Notes under the pieces: generated by a model
Seen by the model: the letters and a program-made list of their open reading frames with translations, nothing else
Told to the model about the DNA's origin: nothing
Database searches by the model: none
Part shown: positions 16,481 to 25,986 of the stretch, piece by piece
How positions within the stretch are numbered: position 1 is the stretch's first letter
How the letters are laid out: each line of letters opens with the position of its first letter
Source: Treponema sp. UBA4267
GTDB lineage: Bacteria; Spirochaetota; Spirochaetia; Treponematales; Treponemataceae
Assembly (NCBI GenBank): GCA_002395155.1
Contig: DGWD01000031.1
Coordinates: forward strand, 42,574-106,573
Reading direction: 5' to 3'
DNA: 64,000 nucleotides
Position numbers and translations under genes: made by a program

Positions 16481-18037
16481 TTAGAACTTTGCTTTTCTTA
16501 AACGAACCTGTTCAATATCTTCACAGAAGAGCTGACGAAGATCACTTAAACCAAGAGCCATAAGTGCCATACGGTCAATACCAATACCCCATGCAAGAAC
16601 AGGACAATCAAGCCCCATAGCCTTAGTAACTTCTGGACGGAAAATACCAGATCCACCAAGTTCGAACCAGCCCAAAACAGGGTGTTTAATATGAACTTCA
16701 ATAGAAGGTTCTGTGAATGGGAAGTATCCAGGAACATATTTTACTTCTGTAGCACCTGCAATTTCTGTAGCAAACATTTTGAGCATTCCCAAAAGATCGC
16801 GAAGTGTTACATCATTTCCTGCAATAATACCTTCTGTCTGGTAGAAGTCTGACAAGTGAGTTGCATCAACTTTATCATAACGGAAACAGCGTGCAATACC
16901 AAAATACTTACCAGGAACTTCAGCCTTATGCAACTGATGTGCAGATAGAACTGTACCCTGAGAACGCAAAATAAGACGACGTGTAAATTCATTATCAAAC
17001 TGATAATTCCATCCGCGGCTGCCTGTATTTCCACCATTTTCATGAACAGCTTTTACATTGCTCAAGTATGGTTCTTCAATCATTTTAGCATGAGTAGGAT
17101 TCTTCAAGCGGTAAACATCGTGAATATCACGAGCGGCATGGAACTGTGGCATGAACAAAGCATCACCATTCCAGAATTCAGTTTCTACAAGCGGACCATC
17201 GAACTCCTGGAAACCAAGAGAAACAAGTTTATCCTTTACAGATTCAAGGAACTGAACATAAGGATTTGTACGGCCAGGAATAATGCGTGCTGGTGGGATT
17301 GCAATATTGTAACCACGGAAAGTACCATTTTTCCATTCTCCAGAAGCAAGCATTTTTGGTGTAATTTCACCAATTTCATTACCTGTAATACCAGCCTTTT
17401 TAAGAGCGTCTTTTACAGCAGCAAAACCTTCGCTTAACTTGTAGAAAACAGTTTCTCGTTCAATCATTTTGAAAGGAGAATCGGCAGCACCACGTTTTTT
17501 TGCAAGACCTGCCATAGCCTCAACTTCTGCAGCAGATAAATCATCTTTATTCAACTGACCATTTTCTGAAGCAATAGCCTTTTTAATCAAATCTGAAGTA
17601 ATTGTAATTCTGGCAGGAAGTTCAGCACCTGTATATTCAACCTTCTTTTCAGCATTCATTTTAAGAACGCCTTCTTTTACTAAAGGTCCAAATGCAGAAC
17701 CTACATCTTTTTGTTCAAGACCAATTCCTGCTGCAATTTCTGGCATTACATGAGGGCCATTATCTTTAAGAAATTTAACCATTCTTTCTTCAACAGTACC
17801 AGTCTTTGCCATTGCACGGCCAAAATCTGTTATTTCAAAAAATGTATGTGGTGTACGTCTAATTTCTTTTAAGAGCTCTTTTCCAGAAAGCCATGAGAAA
17901 GCCTGATTTGCATGACCTTCCTTATAATTCAATTCCTTCTGAAGCTTATCAGAAGTAAGTTCATCCTTGTCTGAATACTTTAATAAAACCTTGATTTCAA
18001 GTGGATGTAGATTTTTAATAGTGTTTTTGATATCCAT
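16481..18037 (-). CDS. pheS: Phenylalanine-tRNA ligase alpha subunit, archaeal/eukaryotic type
   Basis: Charges tRNA-Phe together with PheT. At 518 residues it is far longer than the usual bacterial PheS (~330-350). The N-terminal ~200 residues are winged-helix-like (MDIKNTIKNLHPLEIKVLLK...), as in archaeal and eukaryotic alpha subunits. Class II motif 2 is FRYDKVDATHLSDFYQTEG and motif 3 is AWGIGIDRMAL near the C-terminus. Spirochaetes are known to carry this type. pheT is not adjacent; neither neighbour is related. AAGGA nine bases before the ATG is the ribosome binding site. Confidence 0.94.
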   Translation of the reverse strand: MDIKNTIKNLHPLEIKVLLKYSDKDELTSDKLQKELNYKEGHANQAFSWLSGKELLKEIRRTPHTFFEITDFGRAMAKTGTVEERMVKFLKDNGPHVMPEIAAGIGLEQKDVGSAFGPLVKEGVLKMNAEKKVEYTGAELPARITITSDLIKKAIASENGQLNKDDLSAAEVEAMAGLAKKRGAADSPFKMIERETVFYKLSEGFAAVKDALKKAGITGNEIGEITPKMLASGEWKNGTFRGYNIAIPPARIIPGRTNPYVQFLESVKDKLVSLGFQEFDGPLVETEFWNGDALFMPQFHAARDIHDVYRLKNPTHAKMIEEPYLSNVKAVHENGGNTGSRGWNYQFDNEFTRRLILRSQGTVLSAHQLHKAEVPGKYFGIARCFRYDKVDATHLSDFYQTEGIIAGNDVTLRDLLGMLKMFATEIAGATEVKYVPGYFPFTEPSIEVHIKHPVLGWFELGGSGIFRPEVTKAMGLDCPVLAWGIGIDRMALMALGLSDLRQLFCEDIEQVRLRKAKF

Positions 18038-18063
18038 TTCTAGTATCCTTATAAAAAATAAAA

Positions 18064-18088
18064 GCCGGCACTATAAAAAGTTACCGGC
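18064..18088 (-). terminator. Terminator of secreted-protein gene 18126
   Basis: GCCGG-ACT arms (18064-18072 with 18079-18088, one bulge), followed on the minus strand by TTTTATTTTTT. It separates the upstream gene cluster from pheS. Confidence 0.8.
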
Positions 18089-18125
18089 CTTCATTTTACA
18101 ACATTTCAGCTAAATACTGAATAGG

Positions 18126-18530
18126 TTAGCGATCGAATTTTAAGTATGCCGACCACTGCATTTTTTTCTGACCTCTGTCATCTCTAAAAAGTTTCTGAGA
18201 TTCAGGTCTCAAATATCTATAGCTATAATACTTATTCTCTTTCTGGAAATCCTGTAAAACAGCCATAACAGTATTCATTGCTTCACCACGGTCATAAGTT
18301 ACATACAAAGTTTCGTAGTAAATTCGAACTTCATCATAAATTGGTGAATATTCAATCTTTACAGAAGCATTCTTATCAGTACAATGCTGTTCTTCTGGAA
18401 TAATTACATATGTAGAAGTTTTTTCAGCTTCAAACTTTTCTCTTTCAAAAGGGTCATCGCTTACAGGCTCTGCCATAGCGAAACCACAAAGTACTGTCAA
18501 ACATGTCAAAAGAGTGATTATTTTTTTCAT
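18126..18530 (-). CDS. Small secreted protein, unknown function
   Basis: A 134-residue exported protein. The signal peptide MKKIITLLTCLTVLCGFAMA is followed by an acidic/lysine-rich segment and beta-strand-like stretches (EVRIYYETLYVTYDRG). The frame opens five codons earlier, but GAGGAG seven bases before the ATG at 18530 fixes the start. It lies 23 bases after gene 18554 and is the last gene of the run that starts at 24381 or 22574. I do not recognise the family. Confidence 0.7.
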   Translation of the reverse strand: MKKIITLLTCLTVLCGFAMAEPVSDDPFEREKFEAEKTSTYVIIPEEQHCTDKNASVKIEYSPIYDEVRIYYETLYVTYDRGEAMNTVMAVLQDFQKENKYYSYRYLRPESQKLFRDDRGQKKMQWSAYLKFDR

Positions 18531-18553
18531 TCTCAAACTCCTCAAGTTTAAAC

Positions 18554-19252
18554 CTAGTAAACTGTATATTTAATTATTTTACCGTATTCTAGGAAAAAAT
18601 CAAGGTTAAATACATATCGCCCTGAATCTATACCTATCGTAGGGATATCGCGAATTAAAACAGAACCTCTTATAGCCTTTGGTTTATTTTTAATAGTACT
18701 TCTATAATGATTACGAATAGCATCTTTTAAAGCCTCGTAAGCAGCTTCCTTTATCCCATCAAAACCATGACTCAGTTCACCATAACCTCGTCCATGAATT
18801 ACAGGATTTTCAATTGAAGCCCACAAATTGTATGACTGAACTTGAGAATCACTCCTCTTATACTCCACCCAACAATTCAAACGGTTATTTTGTATCCAAG
18901 GAGAAACATAAGTTATCCCAGATTGTATAGATGATGAAGGAACAATTTCGGTAATTTCCAAATATTCTTCCACCCCCCTACCTTTATCTAGAGGTGTATA
19001 TTCAAACTTCCATCCATAAACCATACCAGTAATGATAAAGGGAGCAATTTCTCTAATGCTTTTTATTGGATAGTCGTACTGTTCTGCATCTAAATCTTGG
19101 GCATCTGCTAATTCTGGGTAAGCATCTAATTCTGCACTTAGAGGAATTCTAATATTTCTTACAAGAGATGGAGTTTGCGACCATGCAGTCTCCATCATCA
19201 TTATAATTAAAAAGAGAAAAAAAACTTTTAGTGGCGATAAATGTCTTTCCAT
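18554..19252 (-). CDS. Secreted protein, unknown function
   Basis: A 232-residue exported protein with a signal peptide (about residues 9-25, cleavage near AWSQ). It contains a segment GYGELSHGFDGIKEAAYEALKDAIRNH, reminiscent of outer-membrane LPP20/FlgP-like proteins in which a helix follows a repeated beta element; this is only a resemblance. It overlaps the rhomboid gene by 25 bases, so the two are coupled, and it may be a membrane-associated partner. Confidence 0.65.
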   Translation of the reverse strand: MERHLSPLKVFFLFLIIMMMETAWSQTPSLVRNIRIPLSAELDAYPELADAQDLDAEQYDYPIKSIREIAPFIITGMVYGWKFEYTPLDKGRGVEEYLEITEIVPSSSIQSGITYVSPWIQNNRLNCWVEYKRSDSQVQSYNLWASIENPVIHGRGYGELSHGFDGIKEAAYEALKDAIRNHYRSTIKNKPKAIRGSVLIRDIPTIGIDSGRYVFNLDFFLEYGKIIKYTVY

Positions 19253-19893
19253 ATTTTTATTGGATGAATCCCCATTCTAATTACAAAGTATAACCATGCC
19301 GCAAGAAAACCAAATAAATGAGTCATATGAGCAACATTACTACTTCCTAAAAATTGACTACCAATTTCAATCAAGGCATAAATCAATACCAAAACAGGAG
19401 CAGGCACTGGAATTAAGCCCCATATAAAAATTATCGACCGTGGAAAGAAAACTGCATAGGCAAAAAGTACAGAATAAATTGCACCACTCGCTCCCATCAA
19501 AAAGATTCTGTATTGACCTGTAAATTTATACACAAGATAAGAAAAGAAGCCACTTAAAGCCCCACATACTATATAAAATAGAAGAAACTCTTTAGATCCA
19601 ATTGCTTTTTCAAGATTCAGACCAAATACCAAAAGTCCCAGCATGTTAAAAAAGACATGAGAGATATTCTGATGAACAAACATATAAGTTATAAACTGCC
19701 AATACATATGAAAGTTATCTATTAAATAAACATTCATGGCCCCGTAATAATGAGCATATTGAAAAAAGGCAGGATAAATATACGAAATTCCAAAAATTAT
19801 AAAATTTATAAGAATTATTGAAAGAGTCACTCTTTTATAGGTATAAGGAAAAGGACGACGGAGAATAAATGGTTTATTTTTTCTTTGGTTCAA
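19228..19893 (-). CDS. Rhomboid family intramembrane serine protease
   Basis: A 221-residue polytopic protein that cleaves transmembrane helices within the bilayer. The catalytic serine lies in GASGAIYS (134-141, Ser136), the catalytic histidine in AHMTHLFGFLAAW (His192), and the oxyanion-region HxxxN is HVFFN (79-83). It has six hydrophobic segments, the basic bacterial rhomboid layout. It overlaps the GGDEF gene by 20 bases and the secreted-protein gene by 25. The second glycine usually seen after the catalytic His (HLGG) is Phe-Gly here. Substrate unknown. Confidence 0.9.
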   Translation of the reverse strand: MNQRKNKPFILRRPFPYTYKRVTLSIILINFIIFGISYIYPAFFQYAHYYGAMNVYLIDNFHMYWQFITYMFVHQNISHVFFNMLGLLVFGLNLEKAIGSKEFLLFYIVCGALSGFFSYLVYKFTGQYRIFLMGASGAIYSVLFAYAVFFPRSIIFIWGLIPVPAPVLVLIYALIEIGSQFLGSSNVAHMTHLFGFLAAWLYFVIRMGIHPIKIWKDIYRH

Positions 19894-20992
19894 AATAGGT
19901 TACCTTATTTCTTCCATTACTTTTTGACATGTAAAGGCCCTGATCAGCCTGATTTACAAATTCATTTGGAGAATTAACAAGATTTGTATTTGCATCAAAA
20001 ACTGAAACTCCAACAGAAATTGTTACATGCAGATGCTGATTATTATAAACAAAATCGTGTTCATCAATTGTTGAACGAATACGTTCTGCTACAAGAATAG
20101 CTTCTGTTTTTCCTGTATCTGGAAGTAATACTGTAAACTCTTCTCCACCATAACGGCTTGCTACATCAGATTCACGAAGACTTTTTTTAATAAGATTTGC
20201 AACAGAAATCAAAACAAAGTCACCGCATTCATGACCGTATGTATCGTTAAACTTCTTAAAAAAGTCTATATCAAACATAAGAACTGCAAGATTCTGATTT
20301 TTCAAAAAAGCGGAATCAATTGCTTCTGTTAATATATTGAAGAAGTAATATTTCAACTTCAAATGAGTCATCATATCTGTAGAAGACATTTCCAAAAGTG
20401 CAGCATTATTAATTGCAACAGACGCAAGTGATGCAATAGACATAATCTGACTCTGTTCATACTCAGTGTAGGAAGTATCATCTTCAATTGCAATTCTTTC
20501 CTGCAATATTAAAATTCCATTCAAGTGATTTTTCTGAATGAGAGGAACAATCAAAGTTGGATTTAAGTTTTCTATAATCTTAAGATTAGGATTGTCACCA
20601 ACAGCAGCCTTTAATTCTTCAAGTGTAACAGGCTTTTTTAATGATAAAAGTTGAGTTGTAATAGAAGATTTTACAGGAATTGATACCTTTTCATCCGAAG
20701 CAAAATCTTTGGCGGTTTCAAGAATAAACTGTTCATTGGAAAATAAATCACGAACAAATATTTCTGTTCCCAAAACATGCATTTGGGCCATACAAATATA
20801 AACGATTGATTCAAGAAGATTTGAAAAATCCAAATTCTGACAAAATGACTTTGCAATATCAAGTAACTGTTCAAGATCATAAATGCGTTTTTCATATTGC
20901 ATTGTTTGTTCAATTACTTTTTGAGAAGATGATTTTACCTCAGAGACTTTACCTTCTTTTGTTTTTTTTGAATTTGAACTTTTTTTACTCAT
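19874..20992 (-). CDS. GAF-GGDEF diguanylate cyclase
   Basis: A 372-residue cytosolic signalling enzyme that makes cyclic di-GMP from GTP. An N-terminal Lys/Ser-rich tail and short coiled coil (about 25-45) precede a GAF domain (about 45-200) and a GGDEF domain (about 205-370). The active site is RYGGEEF, and an RESD inhibitory I-site lies five residues before it. The enzyme should therefore be active and product-inhibited. It overlaps the DUF5312-like gene by eight bases and the rhomboid gene by 20. A possible receiver in this window is the PilZ-like protein at 41028. Confidence 0.93.
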   Translation of the reverse strand: MSKKSSNSKKTKEGKVSEVKSSSQKVIEQTMQYEKRIYDLEQLLDIAKSFCQNLDFSNLLESIVYICMAQMHVLGTEIFVRDLFSNEQFILETAKDFASDEKVSIPVKSSITTQLLSLKKPVTLEELKAAVGDNPNLKIIENLNPTLIVPLIQKNHLNGILILQERIAIEDDTSYTEYEQSQIMSIASLASVAINNAALLEMSSTDMMTHLKLKYYFFNILTEAIDSAFLKNQNLAVLMFDIDFFKKFNDTYGHECGDFVLISVANLIKKSLRESDVASRYGGEEFTVLLPDTGKTEAILVAERIRSTIDEHDFVYNNQHLHVTISVGVSVFDANTNLVNSPNEFVNQADQGLYMSKSNGRNKVTYFEPKKK

Positions 20993-22574
20993 GATTTATC
21001 TCACCAATGTTTATAATAACATAGTTTTTCATTATTTCAAAAAATATCTTCCAATTATTATAGTTTGCCTCAAGAAAACTTGTGCTATCACGATTTCTTG
21101 ACGACATCATTAAAACTTTTAAATTTGAAATAATTTCGCTAGAAGGCTTCTTTGCATCTGCAAGTAATTCCCCCAGCTGTTTATATAAATCACAAAGATT
21201 TGTAACAATATTCTGTAAGTTTTCGTGTGCCTGATTATTAATATCATTAACCATCTTTTCAAGACGCTTAAAGAAATCCTTATCCTTTTTACTATCTTTT
21301 ATATAACTTTCAAGAACCGCAATACTATTTGGTTTGTCATTTCCAAAAGAAGCTTCAAATGCTTCCAGAATTTCTTCCGAATTGATTGCGGCATACACAA
21401 TAGAAGAAAAACTTGATTTATAAGTTGGATTATTAAAAAATCCTTCAATAACAATATCATTTAAAAGCGTTTTTGCAGGAGGTGTAAGATAAATTTTTAA
21501 GAATGTTTTTAAAACTCTCAAAGGAAGAATCCATTTAAAACCAAGAGAGGCTTCAGTTTGCAGCATTTCGTTATATGTCTGATTATAACTTCCAACCTCT
21601 TCAAGAGACATATCTGGAAAAAGAGCTTTTACATCTTCACTAATTCTTTCATCCTGAATTTCTGTCTTAATTCTCTGTTCTTCTGCATCAAAGCGAGACT
21701 GAATCATATTTGCAAAATCTTGCCTAGGCGAACCTGTATAAGAGGCAATTTTTGGCTCATAAGTAGAATCCTGTTTACAATAGCGGATTATGGTCTTTAA
21801 TTTTTCAGAACTAAGTACTTTTGTAAGAATATAACGAATTTTCTTGAGATTGCTTAAATACGATTTTTTCTCTGATTCTGTAAGTTCAGAACCTTTTCTT
21901 AATTGAGCAAGAGCAAGAACCGCTTCTCCAGTTGTTGTTGTAAGTTTTAAGCCAGATGTTTGATAATATAAGTCTTCAAGAAGATTCAAGGCTTTAGCAA
22001 CAGGAACTTCGATATAAGAAGGTTTATAAGACATATCTCCCGGAAGAAAACTTGAATCAAAAGCCTGCAAAAAAGGAATAAAACTATAATGACAAAGTTC
22101 AACAAGCTGACGGAGATTTAAAATATCCATATCCATCTTTTTGAAGTTTTCAGTATTAAGTTCCTTCAAAAGTCTTTCCATTTGTTGTCTCTGGCGAATA
22201 TAAACTCTATCAGGATTTTTATCTTCAGCCAAAACAGCCTGTTTTCTTTGTTCAAATGAAAGTTCTGCAAGTGCTTCCTGATCTGCCGCTGAATAAGCTG
22301 TAACTACCAGCTGAGCTTCAAAACGTCTTTGTCTTGGAAGATCGGTTAAAGAAACTGTAACAGAAAAAAGATTATCCAAAGGTTTACAATTTTTATAAAG
22401 ACCATAAATCGCTTCGCCAAAATTAGGCTGCAACATACCAGACTTACAAATTAAAGGGTTAAATTCCCTTATCTCAGAATCCAGCTTTTTTAAGAGCTGC
22501 TTCTTTTGAACTTCTGGCGAGGATCTTTTAAAAATAGATTCAAAAAAATCAGATATTGTTTGGATAAAACTCAT
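20985..22574 (-). CDS. Conserved treponemal protein, DUF5312-like
   Basis: A 529-residue protein, probably cytoplasmic: there is no signal peptide, and it is mostly alpha-helical with many Glu/Lys/Leu. It opens MSFIQTISDFFESIFKRSSPE and contains an internal FNPLICKSGMLQPNFGEAIY. I associate it with the spirochaete-restricted family DUF5312, but cannot confirm this without a profile search. It is first in a tightly overlapping block with the GGDEF and rhomboid genes, which suggests a shared regulatory role. Its promoter gives a leader of only a few bases. Confidence 0.68.
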   Translation of the reverse strand: MSFIQTISDFFESIFKRSSPEVQKKQLLKKLDSEIREFNPLICKSGMLQPNFGEAIYGLYKNCKPLDNLFSVTVSLTDLPRQRRFEAQLVVTAYSAADQEALAELSFEQRKQAVLAEDKNPDRVYIRQRQQMERLLKELNTENFKKMDMDILNLRQLVELCHYSFIPFLQAFDSSFLPGDMSYKPSYIEVPVAKALNLLEDLYYQTSGLKLTTTTGEAVLALAQLRKGSELTESEKKSYLSNLKKIRYILTKVLSSEKLKTIIRYCKQDSTYEPKIASYTGSPRQDFANMIQSRFDAEEQRIKTEIQDERISEDVKALFPDMSLEEVGSYNQTYNEMLQTEASLGFKWILPLRVLKTFLKIYLTPPAKTLLNDIVIEGFFNNPTYKSSFSSIVYAAINSEEILEAFEASFGNDKPNSIAVLESYIKDSKKDKDFFKRLEKMVNDINNQAHENLQNIVTNLCDLYKQLGELLADAKKPSSEIISNLKVLMMSSRNRDSTSFLEANYNNWKIFFEIMKNYVIINIGEINHE

Positions 22575-22587
22575 TTATAATGCAAAT

Positions 22588-22616
22588 ATTTTACCACTTT
22601 AAGTCCATTTTATCAA
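22588..22616 (-). promoter_or_regulatory. Promoter of DUF5312-like gene, very short leader
   Basis: TTGATA (22616-22611), 17 bases, TAAAAT (22593-22588), then 13 bases to the ATG at 22574. The predicted leader is about six bases and has no Shine-Dalgarno sequence. Confidence 0.6.
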
Positions 22617-23605
22617 TGAAACAGAACTGGGTCGAATATATTATGATAATCCTGAACACTTGAAGCATGTACAATCTGAGCCCTCAAAGCTGCTCCATTC
22701 TGTATGCCTTTAGAATATGCCGCAAAACGTTTTCTCATTTCCAGGCAGGCATGTGCTTCTGAAGTTTCTTTTACAAGTCTTTCAAGTTCTGCAAAACCTG
22801 TTTTAATTCTTAAATCTGCAGGAACAGGCACATAAGAACCGGTCGTAAGCAAAGAAACCGCATCCTTAAAGATAAAAGGATTTCCCATAGCACCACGAGC
22901 AAACATTACTCCGTCAACTCCAGTTTCCTGCAACATACGCTTTGCATCTTCCGGCTTAAACAAATCTCCTGAACCAAAAACAGGAACCTTACCAGCAACT
23001 TTTTCCACAAGAGCCTTCATAATTCCCCAGTCAGAAAAACCTTCATAGCCCTGCGCTCTTGTTCGAGGATGAATTGTGATTGCCTTTACACCCGCTTCCA
23101 AAGCCGCCTGAGCAGCCTCTGACCAAGTCATTAACTTTTGTTCCCAGCCAGAACGAATCTTTACAGTAACAGGAACAGATCCTGCCGCATCTACTACAGC
23201 CTTGGCAACTTTATACAAACGATCTGGATCTCTAGTTAAAGCAGAACCTGCACCAGTTTTTATGATTTTGGGTACTGGACATCCACAATTTATATCTATA
23301 ACTTCGCAATGAGTTTTTTCGAGTACTATTCCAGCCGCCTGGGACATAATTTCTGGTTCTCCACCAAAAATCTGAACAGCATATGCCTTTTCATTATAAG
23401 CCCTCTGCATAAGAATCTCGGTCTTTAGATTTTTTCTAACCAAGGCCTCTGCACTTACCATTTCGGTATAAGTAAAAGCTGCTCCATTTTCTATACAAAC
23501 AGAACGAAAAGCCGAGTCGCTATAACCAGCAACCGGTGCCAAAAAGAGATTCCCAGATAATTCTACATTCCCAATTTTTACAGGATGATAAAGTTCAGCC
23601 ATCAT
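22613..23605 (-). CDS. dus: tRNA-dihydrouridine synthase
   Basis: A 330-residue FMN enzyme that reduces uridine in tRNA D-loops. It shows the N-terminal LAPVAGYSDSAFR, the catalytic-cysteine block DINCGCPVPKIIKTGAGSAL (near 97-116) and the phosphate-binding GSGDLF and GVMFARGAMGNPF. The first ATG overlaps the tatD stop (ATGA); a second ATG follows at once. It forms a two-gene unit with tatD. Which of DusA, B or C it matches cannot be decided; the sequence is DusB-like. Confidence 0.93.
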   Translation of the reverse strand: MMAELYHPVKIGNVELSGNLFLAPVAGYSDSAFRSVCIENGAAFTYTEMVSAEALVRKNLKTEILMQRAYNEKAYAVQIFGGEPEIMSQAAGIVLEKTHCEVIDINCGCPVPKIIKTGAGSALTRDPDRLYKVAKAVVDAAGSVPVTVKIRSGWEQKLMTWSEAAQAALEAGVKAITIHPRTRAQGYEGFSDWGIMKALVEKVAGKVPVFGSGDLFKPEDAKRMLQETGVDGVMFARGAMGNPFIFKDAVSLLTTGSYVPVPADLRIKTGFAELERLVKETSEAHACLEMRKRFAAYSKGIQNGAALRAQIVHASSVQDYHNIFDPVLFH

Positions 23606-24381
23606 TCTTCAGGAAGATTAAATGCCTTGCAAGAGTTCTTCCAAAGCTGAACACTTAATTCTTCCAAATCCATTTCAAGCATTTCTGCCAGGAACTTAGC
23701 GGTCGAAGGCAGATATTTTGGCATAGTTCTTTTCTTCTCGCGGAATTCTGCCGGAATCATAAATGGACTTTCTGTCTCTATCAAAATACGGTCTACAGGA
23801 ATATTCAAAACTGTTTCGTGAAGATTTCTTGCATTACGATAAGTTAAATTACCTGCAAAACTAAACCAAATATTTTTGTCCAGACATTTTTTTGCATAAG
23901 CCGCATCTTCAGAGTAACAGTGCAAAATTGCACCTGCATCTGGCATACGTTCTGTTAAAATATCATAAACATCCTTACCTGCATCACGATTATGAATAAC
24001 TACAGGCAAATTATGCTTCTGAGCAATTTCCAATTGTGTAATAAAAAGTTCAATTTGAGACCTCTTATCACCAAACTGCTTATAGTAATCCAAACCAGTT
24101 TCACCAACTGCTATAACATTTGGCAAAGATAAAGACTTTTCGATTGTGTTAATCCAATCTGGACCTGGATTTGTTACTTCAGATGGAGCAACTCCAACTG
24201 CATGGTAAATTCCAGACACAGATTTTAAATGAGGATAATTCTTATTAAAATCGTAAAGACTATTATTAATGCTTACAATACGGACTACTCCAGCCTGTTT
24301 TGCTTGCTGTATTACACGCAATTGTTCAATAGGGTCATCGTAAATAAGCCCGATGTGAGCATGAGTATCAAAAAATTTCAT
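23602..24381 (-). CDS. tatD: TatD family metal-dependent hydrolase
   Basis: A 259-residue TIM-barrel hydrolase (YcfH/TatD) with 3'-5' DNase activity known for the family. Metal ligands are visible: FFDTHAHIG at the N-terminus, the Glu in VGETGLDYY (about 92-100), VVIHNRDA (about 126-133), ILHCYS and the late ETESPF. AGGA lies 11 bases before the ATG. It is coupled to dus through an ATGA overlap. Full length for the family. Confidence 0.92.
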   Translation of the reverse strand: MKFFDTHAHIGLIYDDPIEQLRVIQQAKQAGVVRIVSINNSLYDFNKNYPHLKSVSGIYHAVGVAPSEVTNPGPDWINTIEKSLSLPNVIAVGETGLDYYKQFGDKRSQIELFITQLEIAQKHNLPVVIHNRDAGKDVYDILTERMPDAGAILHCYSEDAAYAKKCLDKNIWFSFAGNLTYRNARNLHETVLNIPVDRILIETESPFMIPAEFREKKRTMPKYLPSTAKFLAEMLEMDLEELSVQLWKNSCKAFNLPEE

Positions 24382-24505
24382 GGCTATTCTTCCTAAAGAT
24401 GTGATAATTTATTTAAATTTTAAATAAATCTACCGATAAAGATAACATAGGTTTAAATAACCGTCAAATATATAATACAAAAAGAAATGCATTCATATAG
24501 TATAT

Positions 24506-24535
24506 TTGACAATAAAATCAACAGTATGGTATAGT
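24506..24535 (+). promoter_or_regulatory. Promoter of M23 peptidase gene, near-leaderless
   Basis: TTGACA (24506-24511), 18 bases, TATAGT (24530-24535), eight bases, ATG at 24544. No ribosome binding site. Confidence 0.72.
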
Positions 24536-24543
24536 TATCTGAT

Positions 24544-25569
24544 ATGTCTAAAACTCAAAGAGCTATAAAAAAAATTGAAAAAAGAGTCGCAACAAATGTT
24601 ACCAAAGGTTTTGGTTCTGTACTGAAATCAATTGGGAACGTATTTGTTAGAACATTTAAGCTTTTTGACAGTAAACTGACTATCATGATTGTTCCACATT
24701 CTCAAAGCAAAGTTGTAAACTTTCAGACAAACGTTTTTGCCCTTTTCTTGGGAATTTTGCTTTTTATCGGAATTCTTACATCTTTCTTCTATTACAATCA
24801 CCGTTCTGTTTCAGCAAACATGGAAATTTCTAATCTTATGGATCAGAACCGTCAGACACTTGCAAGTTTAGACGAACTTCGTGACGAAAACGCAAACCTC
24901 TTCCAGGCTGCAAAACGTTTCCAGACATCTTTATCACAGAGTCTTTCATTACTTGGAATTGACCAGGTAAAATCAAATTCGGACGTTTCTACATCAAACA
25001 GCGATCTTTCATCACTCTTTACTTCTACAGAAATGGCACAAGGCACTTCACGCGAAGTAGCCGATATTAAAGAACTTACAACATATCTTGAAGATGCAGT
25101 AAAACCAATTGAACAGATTGGAAAAATGCTTAAAACACAGCAGAACCTTTTTACAGAAATCCCAAGTATTTGTCCTGTAAAAAATCCTAACTACCATATT
25201 TCAATGGCATTTGGACCAAACCTACATCCTATTAATGGTACCTGGTACATTCACAAAGGCTTGGACTTCTCTACATGGCGTTCTGGTGATGCAGTATTAG
25301 CTACAGCTTCTGGTCAAGTTGTAACAGTTGGTTTCGACAATAGTTTTGGTAACTACATCATCATTAAACACAACCACGGTATGTATACACGTTACGCTCA
25401 CCTTAATTCTTTCAGAGTTAAGAAAGGTCAAACTGTTGACCAGGGCGATATTATTGGAACAATCGGTAATACTGGTGTTTCTACAGGTCCTCACCTCCAC
25501 TACGAAGTACATATTGGTTCTGATGTAGTAGATCCTGCCAAATATATCAATATCAATTTATCAAAATAG
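24544..25569 (+). CDS. Membrane-anchored M23 (LytM) peptidoglycan endopeptidase
   Basis: A 341-residue protein with a basic cytoplasmic N-terminus of about 60 residues, one transmembrane helix (63-84), a coiled coil (about 90-130) and a C-terminal LytM domain (about 220-335). The zinc ligands are complete: H237 and D241 in HKGLDFSTW and the HLH at 317-319; H286 in RYAHLNSF assists catalysis. It should cut peptide cross-links in the periplasm. It is six bases from a bactofilin gene; the M23-bactofilin pair is a known cell-shape module in Helicobacter and other curved bacteria, so a role in helical shape or elongation is a reasonable inference. Confidence 0.93.
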   Translation: MSKTQRAIKKIEKRVATNVTKGFGSVLKSIGNVFVRTFKLFDSKLTIMIVPHSQSKVVNFQTNVFALFLGILLFIGILTSFFYYNHRSVSANMEISNLMDQNRQTLASLDELRDENANLFQAAKRFQTSLSQSLSLLGIDQVKSNSDVSTSNSDLSSLFTSTEMAQGTSREVADIKELTTYLEDAVKPIEQIGKMLKTQQNLFTEIPSICPVKNPNYHISMAFGPNLHPINGTWYIHKGLDFSTWRSGDAVLATASGQVVTVGFDNSFGNYIIIKHNHGMYTRYAHLNSFRVKKGQTVDQGDIIGTIGNTGVSTGPHLHYEVHIGSDVVDPAKYININLSK

Positions 25570-25575
25570 GTTTTT

Positions 25576-25986
25576 ATGGCTTTACGAATTGATGACATTT
25601 CAATTAATACAATTATAGGTCATGGTTCTGCAATTTCTGGTGATATTAAAGTAAACGGCTTTGTTCGTATTGATGGTGATATTGACGGAAATCTTGAAAC
25701 AGACGGAAATGTTATAATCGGTGAAAATGCCCGTATACGTGGGGACGTAAAAGCAAAATCAATTATAATCGGTGGAATAATCATTGGTAACATTCAGGCA
25801 AACGAAGGTGCTAAAGTTCTTCCAGAATCAATTGTAATTGGTGATATAATTTCTCACAAAGTTCAGATAGACGAAACAGCTCTTTTTCATGGTCATTGTA
25901 TATCTATCAAAGATGATCTTGAATTCAACAAGAGTTCTGAAGAATATCTGCAATCAAGAGCAATAAAGGCAAAGGTTTCTCTTTAA
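25576..25986 (+). CDS. Bactofilin
   Basis: A 136-residue polymer-forming cytoskeletal protein. The core is a right-handed beta-helix with regular Gly/Ile repeats (IGHGSAISGDIKVNG, VRIDGDIDGNLETDG, VIIGENARIRGDV) flanked by short tails. Bactofilins self-assemble without nucleotides and localise cell-wall enzymes. It starts six bases after the M23 gene and overlaps yaaR by one base (TAATG), so the three are co-expressed. Confidence 0.94.
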   Translation: MALRIDDISINTIIGHGSAISGDIKVNGFVRIDGDIDGNLETDGNVIIGENARIRGDVKAKSIIIGGIIIGNIQANEGAKVLPESIVIGDIISHKVQIDETALFHGHCISIKDDLEFNKSSEEYLQSRAIKAKVSL